Part shown: in pieces, positions 46,105 to 57,600 of the stretch | How positions within the stretch are numbered: position 1 is the first letter of the stretch | Layout: the number at the start of each line of letters is the position of its first letter | Source: Hesseltinella vesiculosa | Taxonomy: Eukaryota > Mucoromycota > Mucoromycetes > Mucorales > Cunninghamellaceae | Direction of reading: 5' to 3' | Assembly: GCA_002104935.1 (NCBI GenBank) | Contig: MCGT01000007.1 | Coordinates: 806,001-870,000 of the forward strand | Length of the DNA stretch: 64,000 nt | Position numbers and translations under genes: made by a program | The notes under the pieces: model-generated | The model's database searches: none | Seen by the model: the letters and a program-made list of their open reading frames with translations, nothing else | Told to the model about the DNA's origin: nothing

Positions 46105-49100
46105 CTAATTGAGTTGAATGAGACCCGAGGTCCAGGTCTCAAAATCGGTAGGAAGGTTGGGGTTGCCAAAGACCTTGAGGGCAGACACTTTCAGGCGGTA
46201 AGTACCGGCAGGAGGAGGACCCCATGTGGCGTTGGTTGGGGTGATGTAGGTGCCATCCCAAGCTTGAGCATAGTATTGAAGGCCAGCATCCAAGTAATTG
46301 CGGATAATCTGAATGCCGTCGTTGAGGAAGTTGCCGAGGACGAGCGAGGTGGTGCCGTCCAAAAGTTCATATCGGACTAGCTGGGTGGCGGTGACAAAAC
46401 GGGTGACCATATAGAGATTGCTACCCTTCTTGGGGAAGGAGATGGTGGTGTTTGTAGGAAGGTGAGAGTTGCCAGAAGAATCGTTACTCAAGTAAGGGTA
46501 GTTGACATCGAAAATTGGCTAAAAGACAAAAAAAAAAAAAAAAAAAGAGTGAGCAAAGTGCCAAAGTCTTCGGAGGATCAGCCTACCAAGTCGCGTTCCA
46601 GACCAGCCACACCAAAGTAGGGCAAAGACATATCAATGACATCAGGGGCCGATGATTTCAACTGGACGTAACCACCATACATGATGTGGAGCTTGGGGTC
46701 GGTAGCAGGGGGGATGACAGAGACTTGGACTTGCACCGAGCCACCAGCAGGCACCTTGACGTTGTTGGGGGTGATGCGCAGCGTGGCAGCATCGGAGGTG
46801 TAGTTGATGGGCTCGGTAAAGGCATAACCAGATTGAGCAAAGTCATAAGGGCTGACACTCAAAGACGCGTTGTTGCTGATCGTGTAGGCTACGGTGGTAG
46901 GGCCATTGTTGGTGATGGTGATGGTTTGAATGTTGTTGCCAGAGGCGGTGTCGTTGAAGCTGATTTGGCCAGGAGAGATGTGCACTTTACGAGTGATGGA
47001 GTCATACACTATGAAAAAAAATGAGGAGTGAGAAAAGGCAAGGAAAGAGGACCGGATGTGCGTTTTCTTTTACCTTGTACGAGGCCGGCACCTTGGCGGA
47101 TGGTGGTGTCCAAGTTGGCTTGACCGTTGACGGAGGGAACCTTGTAAGCAGAGTTTTGAAGTTGTTCAAGAATGAAGGAGGGCGAAGGGCGGTTGACATT
47201 GCGGGTGGTGTTACCCAAAGAGCTGATGTACAGACCAGCAGAGGCAGCCACATAAGGACTGGCCATAGACGTGCCCGAGAGGATACCCCAACCGCCTTGG
47301 GTACGGGGAAAGGTCGAGAGAACGTTACCACCAATACCAGCGACGTTGGGTCTCAAATCGAGTTCATAAGTGGCACCAACGGAAGAGAACCACGAGACAG
47401 TCATGCCGGTGTCCACAGGCACCACTTCAGGGATACCAGTGAAGGTCACATCCACTTTTTTACCGGCTTTCAGGGCAGCAACCATAGCAAGGCCGTCGGA
47501 TTTACCAATTTTCAAGACAGGGAAAGTGTGGGTGTTGGACGAGGGTGGGACAGGGATGTCGACGGTGTCGTAGGCAATCAGACCAATGGAGCCAGCAGCT
47601 TGAAGGAGGGTGACGCGAGAATCGTAGCTGCAGCCACCTTTTTGAATCAGGGCCCAGTTTCCTTTGACGTCGGCAGGGATGCTGGAAGCATTACAGGCAT
47701 CATGACCGCTGCCAACATTGTTGTCACCAAGCACAACAGTACCATTGGGGTTGGTAAGGTATTCATAGCCAGGAGCAATTACTAGAAGAAAAAGGTAGAT
47801 AAAATAGATGAGTATGGCCCTCTGGGGAGCTTTTTTCCTTCTTACTGATAGGCTTGCTGAATCCGGTGGCACTAAGGACGTCGACCAAGTTGTGTGTGTT
47901 GTCAATAGCAGCCACAGAGGTAGTATTGATACCAGCGGCAGGCGTACCAACTGTAAAAGCACCTTGAGCACCGCTGTTACCGGCAGAAATAGACACTGGA
48001 GAAGGGAAAAAAAAAAAGTTGGAAAAAAAGGGGGTCAAAGTTGTTCCAAAATCTTACTGAAAATGCCTTCTTCGGCAAATTTGGAAGCCAGCACCGAGAC
48101 AGGCGTTTCGCTCCAGCTGCCATCTTGGCCAAGGGACATATTGATCACGTCACAGCCTGCGTCATGGGCAAGCAACATGGCCTTCATCACGATATCCATG
48201 GCGGTACCGGTGCCACAGCCAAACCTAGGAACGATAAGGGTAAGTGATCGGCAGCAGAAATGGGGTTTTTTTTTTTTTTTTAGGATTTACACTCTCCAGT
48301 GGCCAAGGGTGGCGTCAGGGGCAACACCGGTAAACCCCTAATGAGTTTAAAAACAAGTTAAGATCAAGGCAGGAAAAACCGAGGGGGGGATCTTACATCG
48401 GTCTTTGCGCCAATGATACCAGTGACATGGGTGCCGTGACCTTCGTCGTTGGTAGAAAGTGGGCAGTTAGCCAATGGGGTAGGGCTTGGGTAAGTTTGAC
48501 CACCAGGCTGGTAATTGTCGCCAGCCAAATCTTCACCGTATCTGATCTTGTAACCAGGACCAAAGCCGCCGCCGAGAGCAGGGAGCATATAATCCTAAAA
48601 AAAAAATCAGGTCAGGATGCATTGCATCCGATAATTTTTTTTTCACTTACTACACCAGTATCAATGATACCAATGACAACGCCTCTGCCAGTGTTGTTGA
48701 GTTCTTTATGAACACGGTCCACTTGGGTCAGAGCATGAGGCATCATGCTGGCAAAGGTGCCGTTGGCGATTTGACCGCTGGTGTACAATGGCTGGACGCT
48801 GGCCACCTTGGGACGGGGAATGATACTGTTTTGGTGGACGGAGACAACGTGATGGTGATCAAAAAGACTGGCCAACAGGTTATCATGAGCAGAGTGAATG
48901 CCTTGGTCGGAAATAGCGTGGGGATCATTAATGGTAACCGTCAAGCCAGAGAACAGACGATGGTTAAATTCATGGTTGATGGTGACATCTTTGCTGAAGG
49001 TTTTGGTGAACAGGCTAGAGAAGGAGGCCACGGAATCAGTACTGGCAAGTTCGATGATATACGAGTTTGACAGGATGGACTCCGGGTTGGAGCTTCGCTT

Positions 49101-49193
49101 GAGCTTGGAGTGGGACACCGAAGCATCCACAGCACCTTGCAAAGCCAGGGAAGCCACCGTAAATAGCTGAATGAGTGAAAAGGCAGGCTTCAT
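46105..49193 (-). CDS. Secreted subtilisin-like serine protease with PA insert (882 aa)
   Basis: Eight exons: 48651..49193, 48397..48594, 48291..48337, 48058..48224, 47846..47995, 47074..47781, 46587..47008 and 46105..46518, with all phases consistent. A signal peptide (FSLIQLFTVASLALQGAVDA) leads into an inhibitor-type prodomain with NSYIIELAS. The S8 catalytic triad is visible: Asp178 in IGIIDTGV, His234 in EGHGTHVTGI and Ser about 540 in GTSMASPYVA. The oxyanion motif ISAGNSG is present. A protease-associated (PA) insert lies at about residues 385-500 (NWALIQKGGCSYDSR). A C-terminal Fn3-like region follows, resembling large fungal and bacterial Vpr/C5a-type subtilases. It probably acts in extracellular protein digestion. 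Confidence 0.9.
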
Positions 49194-50119
49194 TCCGGGC
49201 TCTAATGGTTTTGTAAAGGAACGGAATTAATAAAAAAAAATGAAGGTCTAGAGAAGAAAAGAATAAAACAAAGTGCAGAGGACCATGATTTTTAAATGAA
49301 AAAAATTCTGCCCAGTTTGGACAGAAGTAAAGTGCTTCATGCTTTGTGCTACCAACGGGATTTCATGGCTCCCCTATTTCCAGATGACAAGATGACAAGA
49401 TGAAGATCTTTTTGAGATCAACACAATCGTTTTTCTGCCTGGAATAAATACGTGCATGAAAATTAAAGAAATTAGTAAAGAAATAGGCTGGACACACACT
49501 TGCTTTTCTACTATTTTTTCACCGAGTATCCCAAGAAACTGGACGAGCACACGCCTTCAAAGGTTTAGACTCAAACAAGGCAAAGAGCTTTTTTTTTTTT
49601 TTTTTTTTTTTGCTCTCAAACACATGCTTGTGCAACCCAAGATTCTAACAACGATTAAAAAAAAAAGTGGAAGTCGAGGCCACATTTGGCAAGTCTCTTA
49701 TTTTTTTTTTCGCCTGCTCATCAACGAACGCTGCTGCTCTTGCAAAAGTAAACGAAAACTACTCTGGGATGTAGAAACGGAAATAGAACAACAAAACCAC
49801 ATGATTAACCATGTTGAAAGAATCCTGAAAACAAACTTGACAAGTGGCACGGTGAAAGAAAAAAAAGCTAAATTTGACCACGAGGAAATGCGCGACCGGA
49901 TTTCCATTTCCGCCGTCTCTCAATTGGAGAAAAAATAAAATGAAATTAAAAAAAGCCCCATCGTTCCAAGCTGTTCATCTCCAAACGACTTTCCTCGCTC
50001 AGTGCCAATATGAAAAATAGGTGAGTTTTGGTGAATACTGAAGCAAGCTGTTCGGCTGCATTGTCGAAGACTGCACGTCAGCTATCAACCATTGATCTTG
50101 GCTACAATGCCCCTTTTTC

Positions 50120-50150
<31 letters not shown>

Positions 50151-51354
50151 CCCCTTTGTCGGCCAGCTGCATGTAATAAATGCGTGAACATCGGTCAATT
50201 TATCCGTGCACACCCTCAGTTTCAATGCCATGTCCGGATGCTCGCCCTTGTTTCGTGTTCAAGCCGGTAAATCCCCTCGTGTCAGAGCGTCATGAAGGGC
50301 TGATCTTTGCAATGGCGTGCAAGTTGCGTGCTGCTGTCGTCACTTGAGACGGAAGAGTGTTTGTTTGTTATGAGGCGTCCAATGATTTGTCAGTCCAGAA
50401 ATTTGGATGGGCTGCCGAAACGAGTAAGGACAGGTGTCACAAACCTGGGGTTGCTAACCAAAGAAAACGCCTTTCCAGTCGAGTCCTTCAAAGCTGCACC
50501 CCAGGGCTACCCTTCCCTCAATTTCACCCCTCGTTTTATTGAAATTCTCATTGTATGCATGATTTGGAGGGTCAATCAGGAATTTCTGCCACAGGTTTTT
50601 TTTTTACGTTGAGCCTCCTCCAGAGGGGTGCTGTTTGATTTTTCAGCGACTTGTCATTCATCACTACGACGTCAAAATGGCGTATGACTTCATCCATGGT
50701 CCTCCCTCATCATGTACTAGTTGTGTGCAAAATTTGAAGTGAATCAATTTTTGACGGTGCTTGCACTGATTTTGGATATTTGGACCATTTGCAATATCAA
50801 AGAGGTCCCCTTTGGATTTGATTTAGAAAAAACGGTTGATAAGTCATCTTTGGTAAAACGAAATTGACCAAAAGGTGGCTGGTCAACCTCCACCAAACAC
50901 ACCCTGATTTTTTCAGGGCCATTGTCATTTTTGTCTTTGCGCCCCTATACAAAATTTCACATTGATCCAATCACTGTATTGCATTTTTTTTTTTTTTTTC
51001 TAGAAATCAGAGAATTTGGATTGTCAAATGCAATCTCCGCACAGTTCCGGCGCATTCTGGGTAAAACTGCACAAAGTCGACTGATGAAGATCGCTCAGCC
51101 AACGTTTGATCAATTTCGTTTTGACTCCCCCGATCCACCAGCTAAAAAAATGAAAAAATCGACGGTTTTGACCAGAGGACCCCTGGGTGATCGGACAAAA
51201 AATCACACCCTGCTACCATCAAAAGGCCAGATTGAGAGGGCACCAAAGGGTGCGGGAGAAGGGTGGGTGAGTGGGTGAGGGGAATGGTGGCAAATTTATG
51301 CTGAGGAGAAGCTGCGAATAATGCAAAAAAAAAAAAAAAAGGACGGTGCCAAGA
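49194..51354. other. 2.2-kb gene-poor region with homopolymers
   Basis: This marks the transition from the compact gene block to repeat-rich sequence. It holds a 22-nt T run (49589-49610), an A run of about 27 nt (50119-50145) and other T/A tracts. One frame at 49622-49938 is described separately. Sequence at 50630-50990 has the look of a dispersed noncoding repeat, but only one copy is visible here. No other gene is supported. Confidence 0.4.
49622..49938 (+). CDS. Doubtful hypothetical protein with helical C-terminus
   Basis: A frame whose last 75 codons have balanced composition and a charged, heptad-like pattern (ETEIEQQNHMINHVERILKT). Upstream it is broken up by poly-A and poly-T coding stretches (VSYFFFR), so either an undetected intron or a chance frame is possible. 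The first in-frame ATG after the long T run is at 49624. No family is recognised. Confidence 0.2.
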
Positions 51355-53964
51355 CTATTGCTGAGAGGAAGAAGCAGCAATGGAGGAGAGCGAGGGTCTT
51401 CGCTTTGCTGGTATAGTTTTTGTGATGTTAATCAAAGAAAATGGGACGGTTAAGGTTGTTGGGACCACCTGGGTACTAGGCAGTTTTGAGAGGGAATGGT
51501 GAAGTGTACAGATCGAAAGCAGGTCGTCCAAGCAAAGGATAAGATCAAGGACAAAAGGCTTTGTCATAGGAAGCCGAATGGTTGTCAGCTCGGTCATAAC
51601 GTAGAAGTCGTTTACCAAAGCCGTCAGATAAAATGTGGTAAAGGATCCTGGAAAAGACATACAACAAGAGGGAAAGTAGAGGGGGTGAGCCAAGTTTAGA
51701 TATGAAGTCACATGCGTGCTATGCCAAACTTACCAATTGTCTGGAATGACACCACACCGTTCAAATTGTGCTGTTCCAGGGTATTTTTCGAAAAAATGGC
51801 CAGCCTGTAGAAGTCAACGATTGTTTTCGTATGCGGTGAGCCATTGGGCTTGATTTCACCGAAACATGTTTGGTGGGACAGTCGGTAATCTTCGTAAACA
51901 TCCACCACATAATCAGGGCGCTGATCCAGGCCATTTTCATCTTCCAGGATATTTGAGCTAAAAGAAAAAAAAGTCAACCCCTTGAGTGCGGCGGATGAGT
52001 ATTCTTACCGATGTGCTATCTTGTAGTCATCATTCAAGTCAAATATGCATTGTATCATGGGGTGGATATATGATGACATTAAGTGGGACTCTGAGATCGT
52101 GTTGAGATCCAAGTCCTTCAGGGAAACAATGCTAAAAAAAAAAAAAAAAAAAAAAAAAAAGGTGTGTGGAGAAAAATGAGGGAGCGCGGAAAAAAAAAAG
52201 CGATTCTTACAGGGACATGGCAGCTTTGATCACATTTTTTGCTAACCCATCCATTGCCCGTGCAAGAGTGAGTAGTCTGTATTCAGCTTCAAAACCATCG
52301 ATGGCGTTGTCAAGGAAGTCCTAGATGAAAATAGTCAGCCTTCCATTCCTACCAAGTCATATCACTCGGCTCGTAAAAATCCCGAGATGCCGAGTAAGAA
52401 GCACACCTTCGCGGTCAGGATACGTAACGAGAGCTGGGGATTGTCGTGATCCATGCGGATGCTATCCAATACGGGGGTGATATCGAAGCGGCTGTAGGGT
52501 GCAAGCCGAATGTGCGTTCGTCGCAGTGCACCGAAGTACTCCGTGAAAGATGCGTCGGACATAATCATCTGGCGGTGGGCTTTATCTGTAATAAGTGCGA
52601 GGATGGCAAATTTTGCGGTGGCGCACGTCGGTGGTTGCCAAGGGCGTGTTGATCGCTGGCGGGAAATAAAGGTCATGATGTCCGCTGGGGAAGGGGAGTA
52701 AGGGTACACCAGCGGGGTGACGGTTGAGGACCACTTGACAAACGCGTCCTGAAAGTATTTGTAATTAGTTTTGCCTTGGGTGCTTTCGCCTCTGATGATG
52801 ATGTCGATAGAAGCGCTGTCCAGTCCCTGTGCCTCGAGGTGTTGCCGTTTACGTCGAAGGCGAGAATCTTCCAAGGCATCAAGGGAGGGACGTCGCTTAC
52901 CGGACCGTTGACGATATGTTGGCAAGGGATAAGAATGGGGCGGCGTCGGGTCGTCATTCTCATAAGGAGGGGCCACCAAATCGCACTCGTCCAGAGGGGA
53001 GCCACAATGGTCGCTGGTTGGCGAGAGTCGTGGAGACGTTGGAGGACTGGGAGAAGTAAGTTCCATGGAGGACACAGATAAGGCTGATGCCAAGCTGTCC
53101 ATGGAATCGTCATGGCGTCCGTGCACTAGGCTGCCGGGTCGTATCGCCAGGTCAAGTAATGGGGTAGGTGATGGTTCCTGCTGGAAGCAAACGCGTCGAC
53201 GTCGTGGGGGCCCCATCGGTGATCCAGTTTGCGAAAGCTCATCAGAGAGATCGACCACTCGGAATTCTTCGTTAGGTCCAGGCGAGAAGGGCTGTCGGTA
53301 GGGTTCAATGCGGAAGGCATGAACGTGAGGTGAAGGCGCGTGTTGTCCGCCAAACACTGTTTCCAAATCGTGATGGCTAAATCGCGTAGTTGCGTTGAGT
53401 GTGTCCCGCCCCAGTGGTTGATGTAGGCAATTGCCGTCGTATTGTCGCAGTGTAGGTGTACCGCTTGGCCACGGATTCGTGGCAGCTGGATCAAATACTT
53501 CACGACGAGTAGCTCCTTCATGTTGATATGGAGTTGTGCTTCCTGAGGCGACCAGGGGTATGACAAATGGTGGGTAACTCACCTTGAGTACATGGCTAAT
53601 AATGGATGTCGTTTGGGCTGGCAACGTTTTTTTGAACTTCCAAATTTCGAGCACTTCCTTGCGCATTCCTTCTAGCACAGTAGCAGAGACATACTTCTTC
53701 ACCAATGAGTCGCCCCGTCCTGTTTTGCAGAACAATCACCGATGACATGGCCCTACAAGGAAGTGAGGAAAAGGGCCGTTTTTCATATATGGTCACTTAC
53801 AGAAGTTCATTGAAGTGATCGTCTAAGGCTGTATATCGATTACAATCCTCCAAGCATTCCTTTCGGTAGGCAAACAGCATTTCGGTCACATTTTTTTCAC
53901 CAAGCATCCATGCTTTTTCTGGAACTTTGGCCAAAGCGAGCTTGTCACTAATGAAAAATAACAT
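51355..53964 (-). pseudogene. PD-(D/E)XK-nuclease-like gene, frameshifted and carrying a retroelement
   Basis: Exons traced on the minus strand: 53801..53964, 53583..53752, 52211..52320, 52009..52131, 51734..51957 and 51355..51647; phases agree if one base is removed from the C run at 53713-53716. The product has FAYRKECLEDCNRYTALDDH, then VSATVLEGMRKEVLEIW. SIVSLKDLDLNTISESHLM-type sequence follows (read LIVSLKDLD here), then RPDYVVDVYEDY and CFGEIKPNG, and the end is FYVMTELTTIRLP. RPD..(x)n..GEIK fits the PD-(D/E)XK nuclease core. The same layout (RPD, GE[IV]K, DFYRLA.F.KN) is familiar from an expanded Mucorales family of unknown role. The gap between exons 2 and 3 (about 1.26 kb) is filled by a DIRS-type fragment. 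Function is inferred only. Confidence 0.5.
52375..53565 (-). mobile_element. Truncated DIRS-type (tyrosine-recombinase) retroelement fragment
   Basis: Two overlapping minus-strand frames are present. The first (53126..53565) encodes an RNase H domain with WSPQEAQLHINMKELLVVKY, HCDNTTAIAYIN and PTDSPSRL, the typical DIRS order. The second (about 53250..52375) covers a linker and the start of a tyrosine recombinase: YKYFQDAFVKWSS, then a helical SAM-like core-binding region. It ends at LLGISGFLRAE, the box-A Arg. Reverse transcriptase is missing on one side, and the H-x-x-R and Tyr catalytic boxes on the other. It sits exactly between two exons of the surrounding gene. Confidence 0.75.
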
Positions 53965-54021
53965 CAGTTTGTATACAACACACACGCGTGCAGTTCATTT
54001 TCTTGTTCTTTTTTTTCTAGT

Positions 54022-54333
54022 TTACAATTCGTCATGCTCTTTTACAGCATGATCATGTAATCCGTCTTTGCTATCGAACACATTGTTGCAAGAACAGCAG
54101 CCAAGTTTCACCTGTGCATTTGGGTATTTCAATCTGTTCTTGTTGTTGAACGGTTTGGCAAATTTGTCCTTATCACTTTTTTTCTTCGATCGTAAAATTT
54201 TACCATGGAGGTTGCAACAGTGGTTAATTACATTTCTCGCTTCTCTGTAAAACTCTCGGTCGTCACAGAATGGACAAACGAGTTTCGGGATGAGGAACAA
54301 GGACAAAGCAGGGAAGGGGAAACAAGGATTTTA
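54022..54333 (-). pseudogene. Short C2H2 zinc-finger frame without an ATG
   Basis: An open minus-strand frame from about 54330 to TAA at 54022 encodes two finger-like motifs: CPFCDDREFY with downstream HCCNLH, and CCSCNNVFDSKDGLHDHAVK with EHDEL. No ATG precedes them in frame (the only start-like codon is TTG at 54306). It may be an exon of a spliced gene, a remnant, or part of the adjacent gene that starts at 53964. Confidence 0.3.
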
Positions 54334-54335
54334 TT
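54330..54335 (-). terminator. Probable poly(A) signal of the Fanzor gene
   Basis: TTTATT on the plus strand gives AATAAA on the minus strand, about 280 nt downstream of the Fanzor stop codon at 54612. It overlaps the short zinc-finger frame. Confidence 0.35.
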
Positions 54336-54611
54336 GGCTGAGGAGACCACGGTACAGCGATAGGGCCTAAGCGGGGTGTCGATACCCACACTGTACTGAA
54401 AAGAAAGAAGCATGCAAAAAGGCAATTCAAAAAAAGCGAAAAGTGTACAGGGGGCTACAAAAGAAGGAATAACCGAGTCAGCTTAGAAAGGATGACCAAT
54501 TCGATATTGCACTCACCAAGTAATGGGATAGCACCAGATAGGTGGAGAAAAGAGTGAGAGGATGATGAGTCGTTCGTCCAAAAAAAGAACACACACACTT
54601 ACTGGAAAGCC
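54336..54611 (-). ncRNA. Candidate position for the Fanzor guide RNA (fRNA)
   Basis: In TnpB and Fanzor systems the guide RNA is generally made from sequence at or just after the 3' end of the nuclease gene. Here that is the roughly 280-nt noncoding stretch between the stop codon and the AATAAA. It contains a short self-complementary stretch near 54350-54400 (GTACAG..CTGTAC). This is placed by analogy; no structure was computed. Confidence 0.2.
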
Positions 54612-57600
54612 CTAAACTTGTACATTTTCATTATGTACAATGGGGGAAGCGGTAGGAGGAGGGTTGTCCATCGGGTCGGGGTCATTGGGTGCACCTTGGA
54701 CGTCACCGTCTTGATCGGTTACCACCTGAGAAAGGACTTGGGGACGGGAGGCACCTTCGATGGCAAGACGCGCAACAGACAGGATGTTCCTCGCAGCATT
54801 GCAGTCGCGCTGCCACATCTGTCCACAGTGCTGGCACACAGTGACAGAGTGCAGGTTTGATCCTGCAATTTCAATGGGCTTGCAACCTTGACGGCCACAC
54901 TTGCTGCACACTTGAGATGTCCACTTTTCGTCCGTGGACAACAACACCAGCCGATCTTCTCGATCTGCTCTTTGGAGCAGCTTCTTCAAGCGGGCGGCCA
55001 GGCCGCTGGGATGGCCTCGAAACGAGCGACGACCAAATTTACCATCACCCAAGCAAACCAGGGTTACCTTGCTCTTTGGTGTTGCAACAAATTCCTGTTT
55101 CCTCCATTTTTGTCTATAAAATATATCAGTTATCGTTCAAGGCTGCATTACATCAAAACTTACCGAGGAAGGGGTGATGGGGTATTCACGTCGGTCAAGA
55201 CATCAGGTTCATTTGCGAAACTCTGAGGTGCATCTGGGCTTGGACCAGTTTCGCTACGCCGGCGGGAGGACGAATCGATAATTGGCTGTAAGGACAGCGG
55301 TGAGGTCGAGGCTAAGGCGAGTGCAGTGTCACCCACATCTACAGCAACACTGGGCTCAGGAGACGTGCCAATGATTGACACCGAAGGATTGTCATTTTCA
55401 ATCGGTAAAGAGTCTTGTGACGTGCTGCTACCAGAGGATATGTTGATCGATGGAGCACGGTTGCCAGCAATGGCAATGGCAATTGCGTTTTGTGAATCTG
55501 CAATGCTAGTGGCACTTCCACGGCCCATTTGGAGTGAAGGCTGGGTAGAGATCAATGGCAATGCAGGAGTAACTTGCTGCAAAGTCGTTGTCGCTCGGGT
55601 CCCAGTTTGCATTGGCTCTTGGGGCTGGGGATTATCGATAGAAATTCTGATCGAAGGAGCGTAGCCTTCCGCAATAGCGATAGCGATAGCGCCATGTGCA
55701 GTGGCAATGGCAGTGGCGCGACTTGCTGGGTTGGTGCCCACGCTCGGTTGTGATGTTGCATGCGGTGGAGCGGAGAGGACAGGTGGCAAGGCCAAAGGGG
55801 GTGCGGATTCTGACGTAGCAGTAGCATGTGGGCCATCATGCTCATATGCGTCCATATCAACTTGCTCTTCTTGAGGAGATTGCATTGACACATTTCCTTC
55901 TGGCACAGTAAGATCTACCAGTTCACGGTCGCTCTGTCGTCCATACTTGTTACCGCCTGTCAAGAAGATATTGACGAGTTCCCCATCAGCTTTCTGGCGG
56001 CCTCTGTAGTTCAGGAATCGAAGAGGTGGCAGATGTTCAGCGTAAAAATCTTTCAGTAGCTGAGCTCGTTCCAGGACAGCCTTCGTATACAGATCCAACT
56101 TTGATAGGTCCATGGTGCAGGGGGAGGGGATCGCGCTTTCCAAGGTGTCGATGCCATGCTGAGACTTGAGGTCACGGATCCGTTGGTTGGTCCTGTGGAA
56201 GCCTGCGTCGTGGAAGTATTCCTTGGAGGAGTAGCGGCGTATTTCGTGCCGGGGGTCAGAGGCCACGGCTTCTTCATTGTTGTAGATCGATGTATCGGAA
56301 CCGTCAACAGCAACGTATACTTGTCCAACACCAGGGTCAACACCCCATACTCTGCACTCAGACAGGTCGTCGGTATCGATATCTTCCAAAGTGAGGGGCG
56401 CTTCTTGATCAACAGGCTTCAGTTTTTCAAATGTTGCCGAGACTGCGTACCTGTCAGACATCAGAGAGTCTTCGAACACCCCTTGGCTAAATAGAAGAAT
56501 TAAGAATGAGTACCATCTTTCCCTTCCCATCCCTACTTACTTTTTAAACTTTGTCATGTCAAGCAGGCCGAAGTTCTCGTGAGGAGCGTCAAGAGCTCCA
56601 AGCTGGTTTTCATTGCTTGACGATGACTGTGGAAGCAGGTGGTGGAGGCCAAAATGATGTAAAAGGGTCCCCATTGTGGATGCGTTAATTCGGACGTACC
56701 GGAGTCGGAAGCTAGGAACAGGTAGCAAGGTAAACATGCGGCACGGGGGACTGAAGAGGTAGGCGGGCGGCTTGAAGCAGTCTTGGGCCAGTTGCTGCTT
56801 TGCAGTTTCCACGGTGTCTTTGACCATGGTACGAGAATCAGAGTCAAAAGCAGGCGGGAGTTTGTTGGCATCAAAACGGGCCGACTGGCTGTTGATTATC
56901 TTTGCAATGGCCGAGACAAGTCGCGTTCGTTTCTGGTGTCCAAGTTTTGCCCAACCAGGTATTTGTGATAATTCATGCCGTACCCAACTGAGCGATGCTT
57001 CCTTCCACATCTCAAGCGTGCCTAATATCTTTGCCATGACGGGTAAAAATAAATGTGGCCATCCAGAATACGTGGCAGTCGTCAGCATAACATTGTTGTC
57101 ACCATCAGCAATGCGGAGGGCAGGTTGGTCGTCCGGGGCACTGCCAGCATTGCTACTAACATCAGGGTCAGAAGCAGCTACAGATTGCAAGTTCAAGCCA
57201 CCAAATCGGGTTATTGCTGAGACTGACAATGCTGTATCAAGGGACATCATGTCGTCATCACCGTCTAGATCATCAGACGCCACCGGTTCAAGCGGGATCC
57301 AAGGGGCGGTAGGCGTGTTGTGCGAGGAGGAGGTTGTGGCAGGTTGGGAGGATGCAGTAGCTTCCCGGCTTGCTTGCTCAAACGTTTGCTTTCGACGGCG
57401 CTCTTCGGCCAGTGCTTGTCGTTCTCGTAGATCTTCTTGAATTTGCCGAATGGCCGGCTCCAGTAGCGCATGGCAGTCATTGATGATCAGGTTAAATTTG
57501 CTTTGGACTTTTTCCTTCAAACGTGAATCCATTGAGGTATAGTCAGGTAATTCGGGTTCAAATTTTGGGTCTTGGGCAATGTGATCATAGAGGTATAAAG

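Noticed and set aside
54022..54033. C-terminal HDEL on the zinc-finger frame, like an ER-retention signal
   Set aside because: The frame has no ATG or signal peptide and carries zinc fingers, so the tetrapeptide is taken as coincidence.
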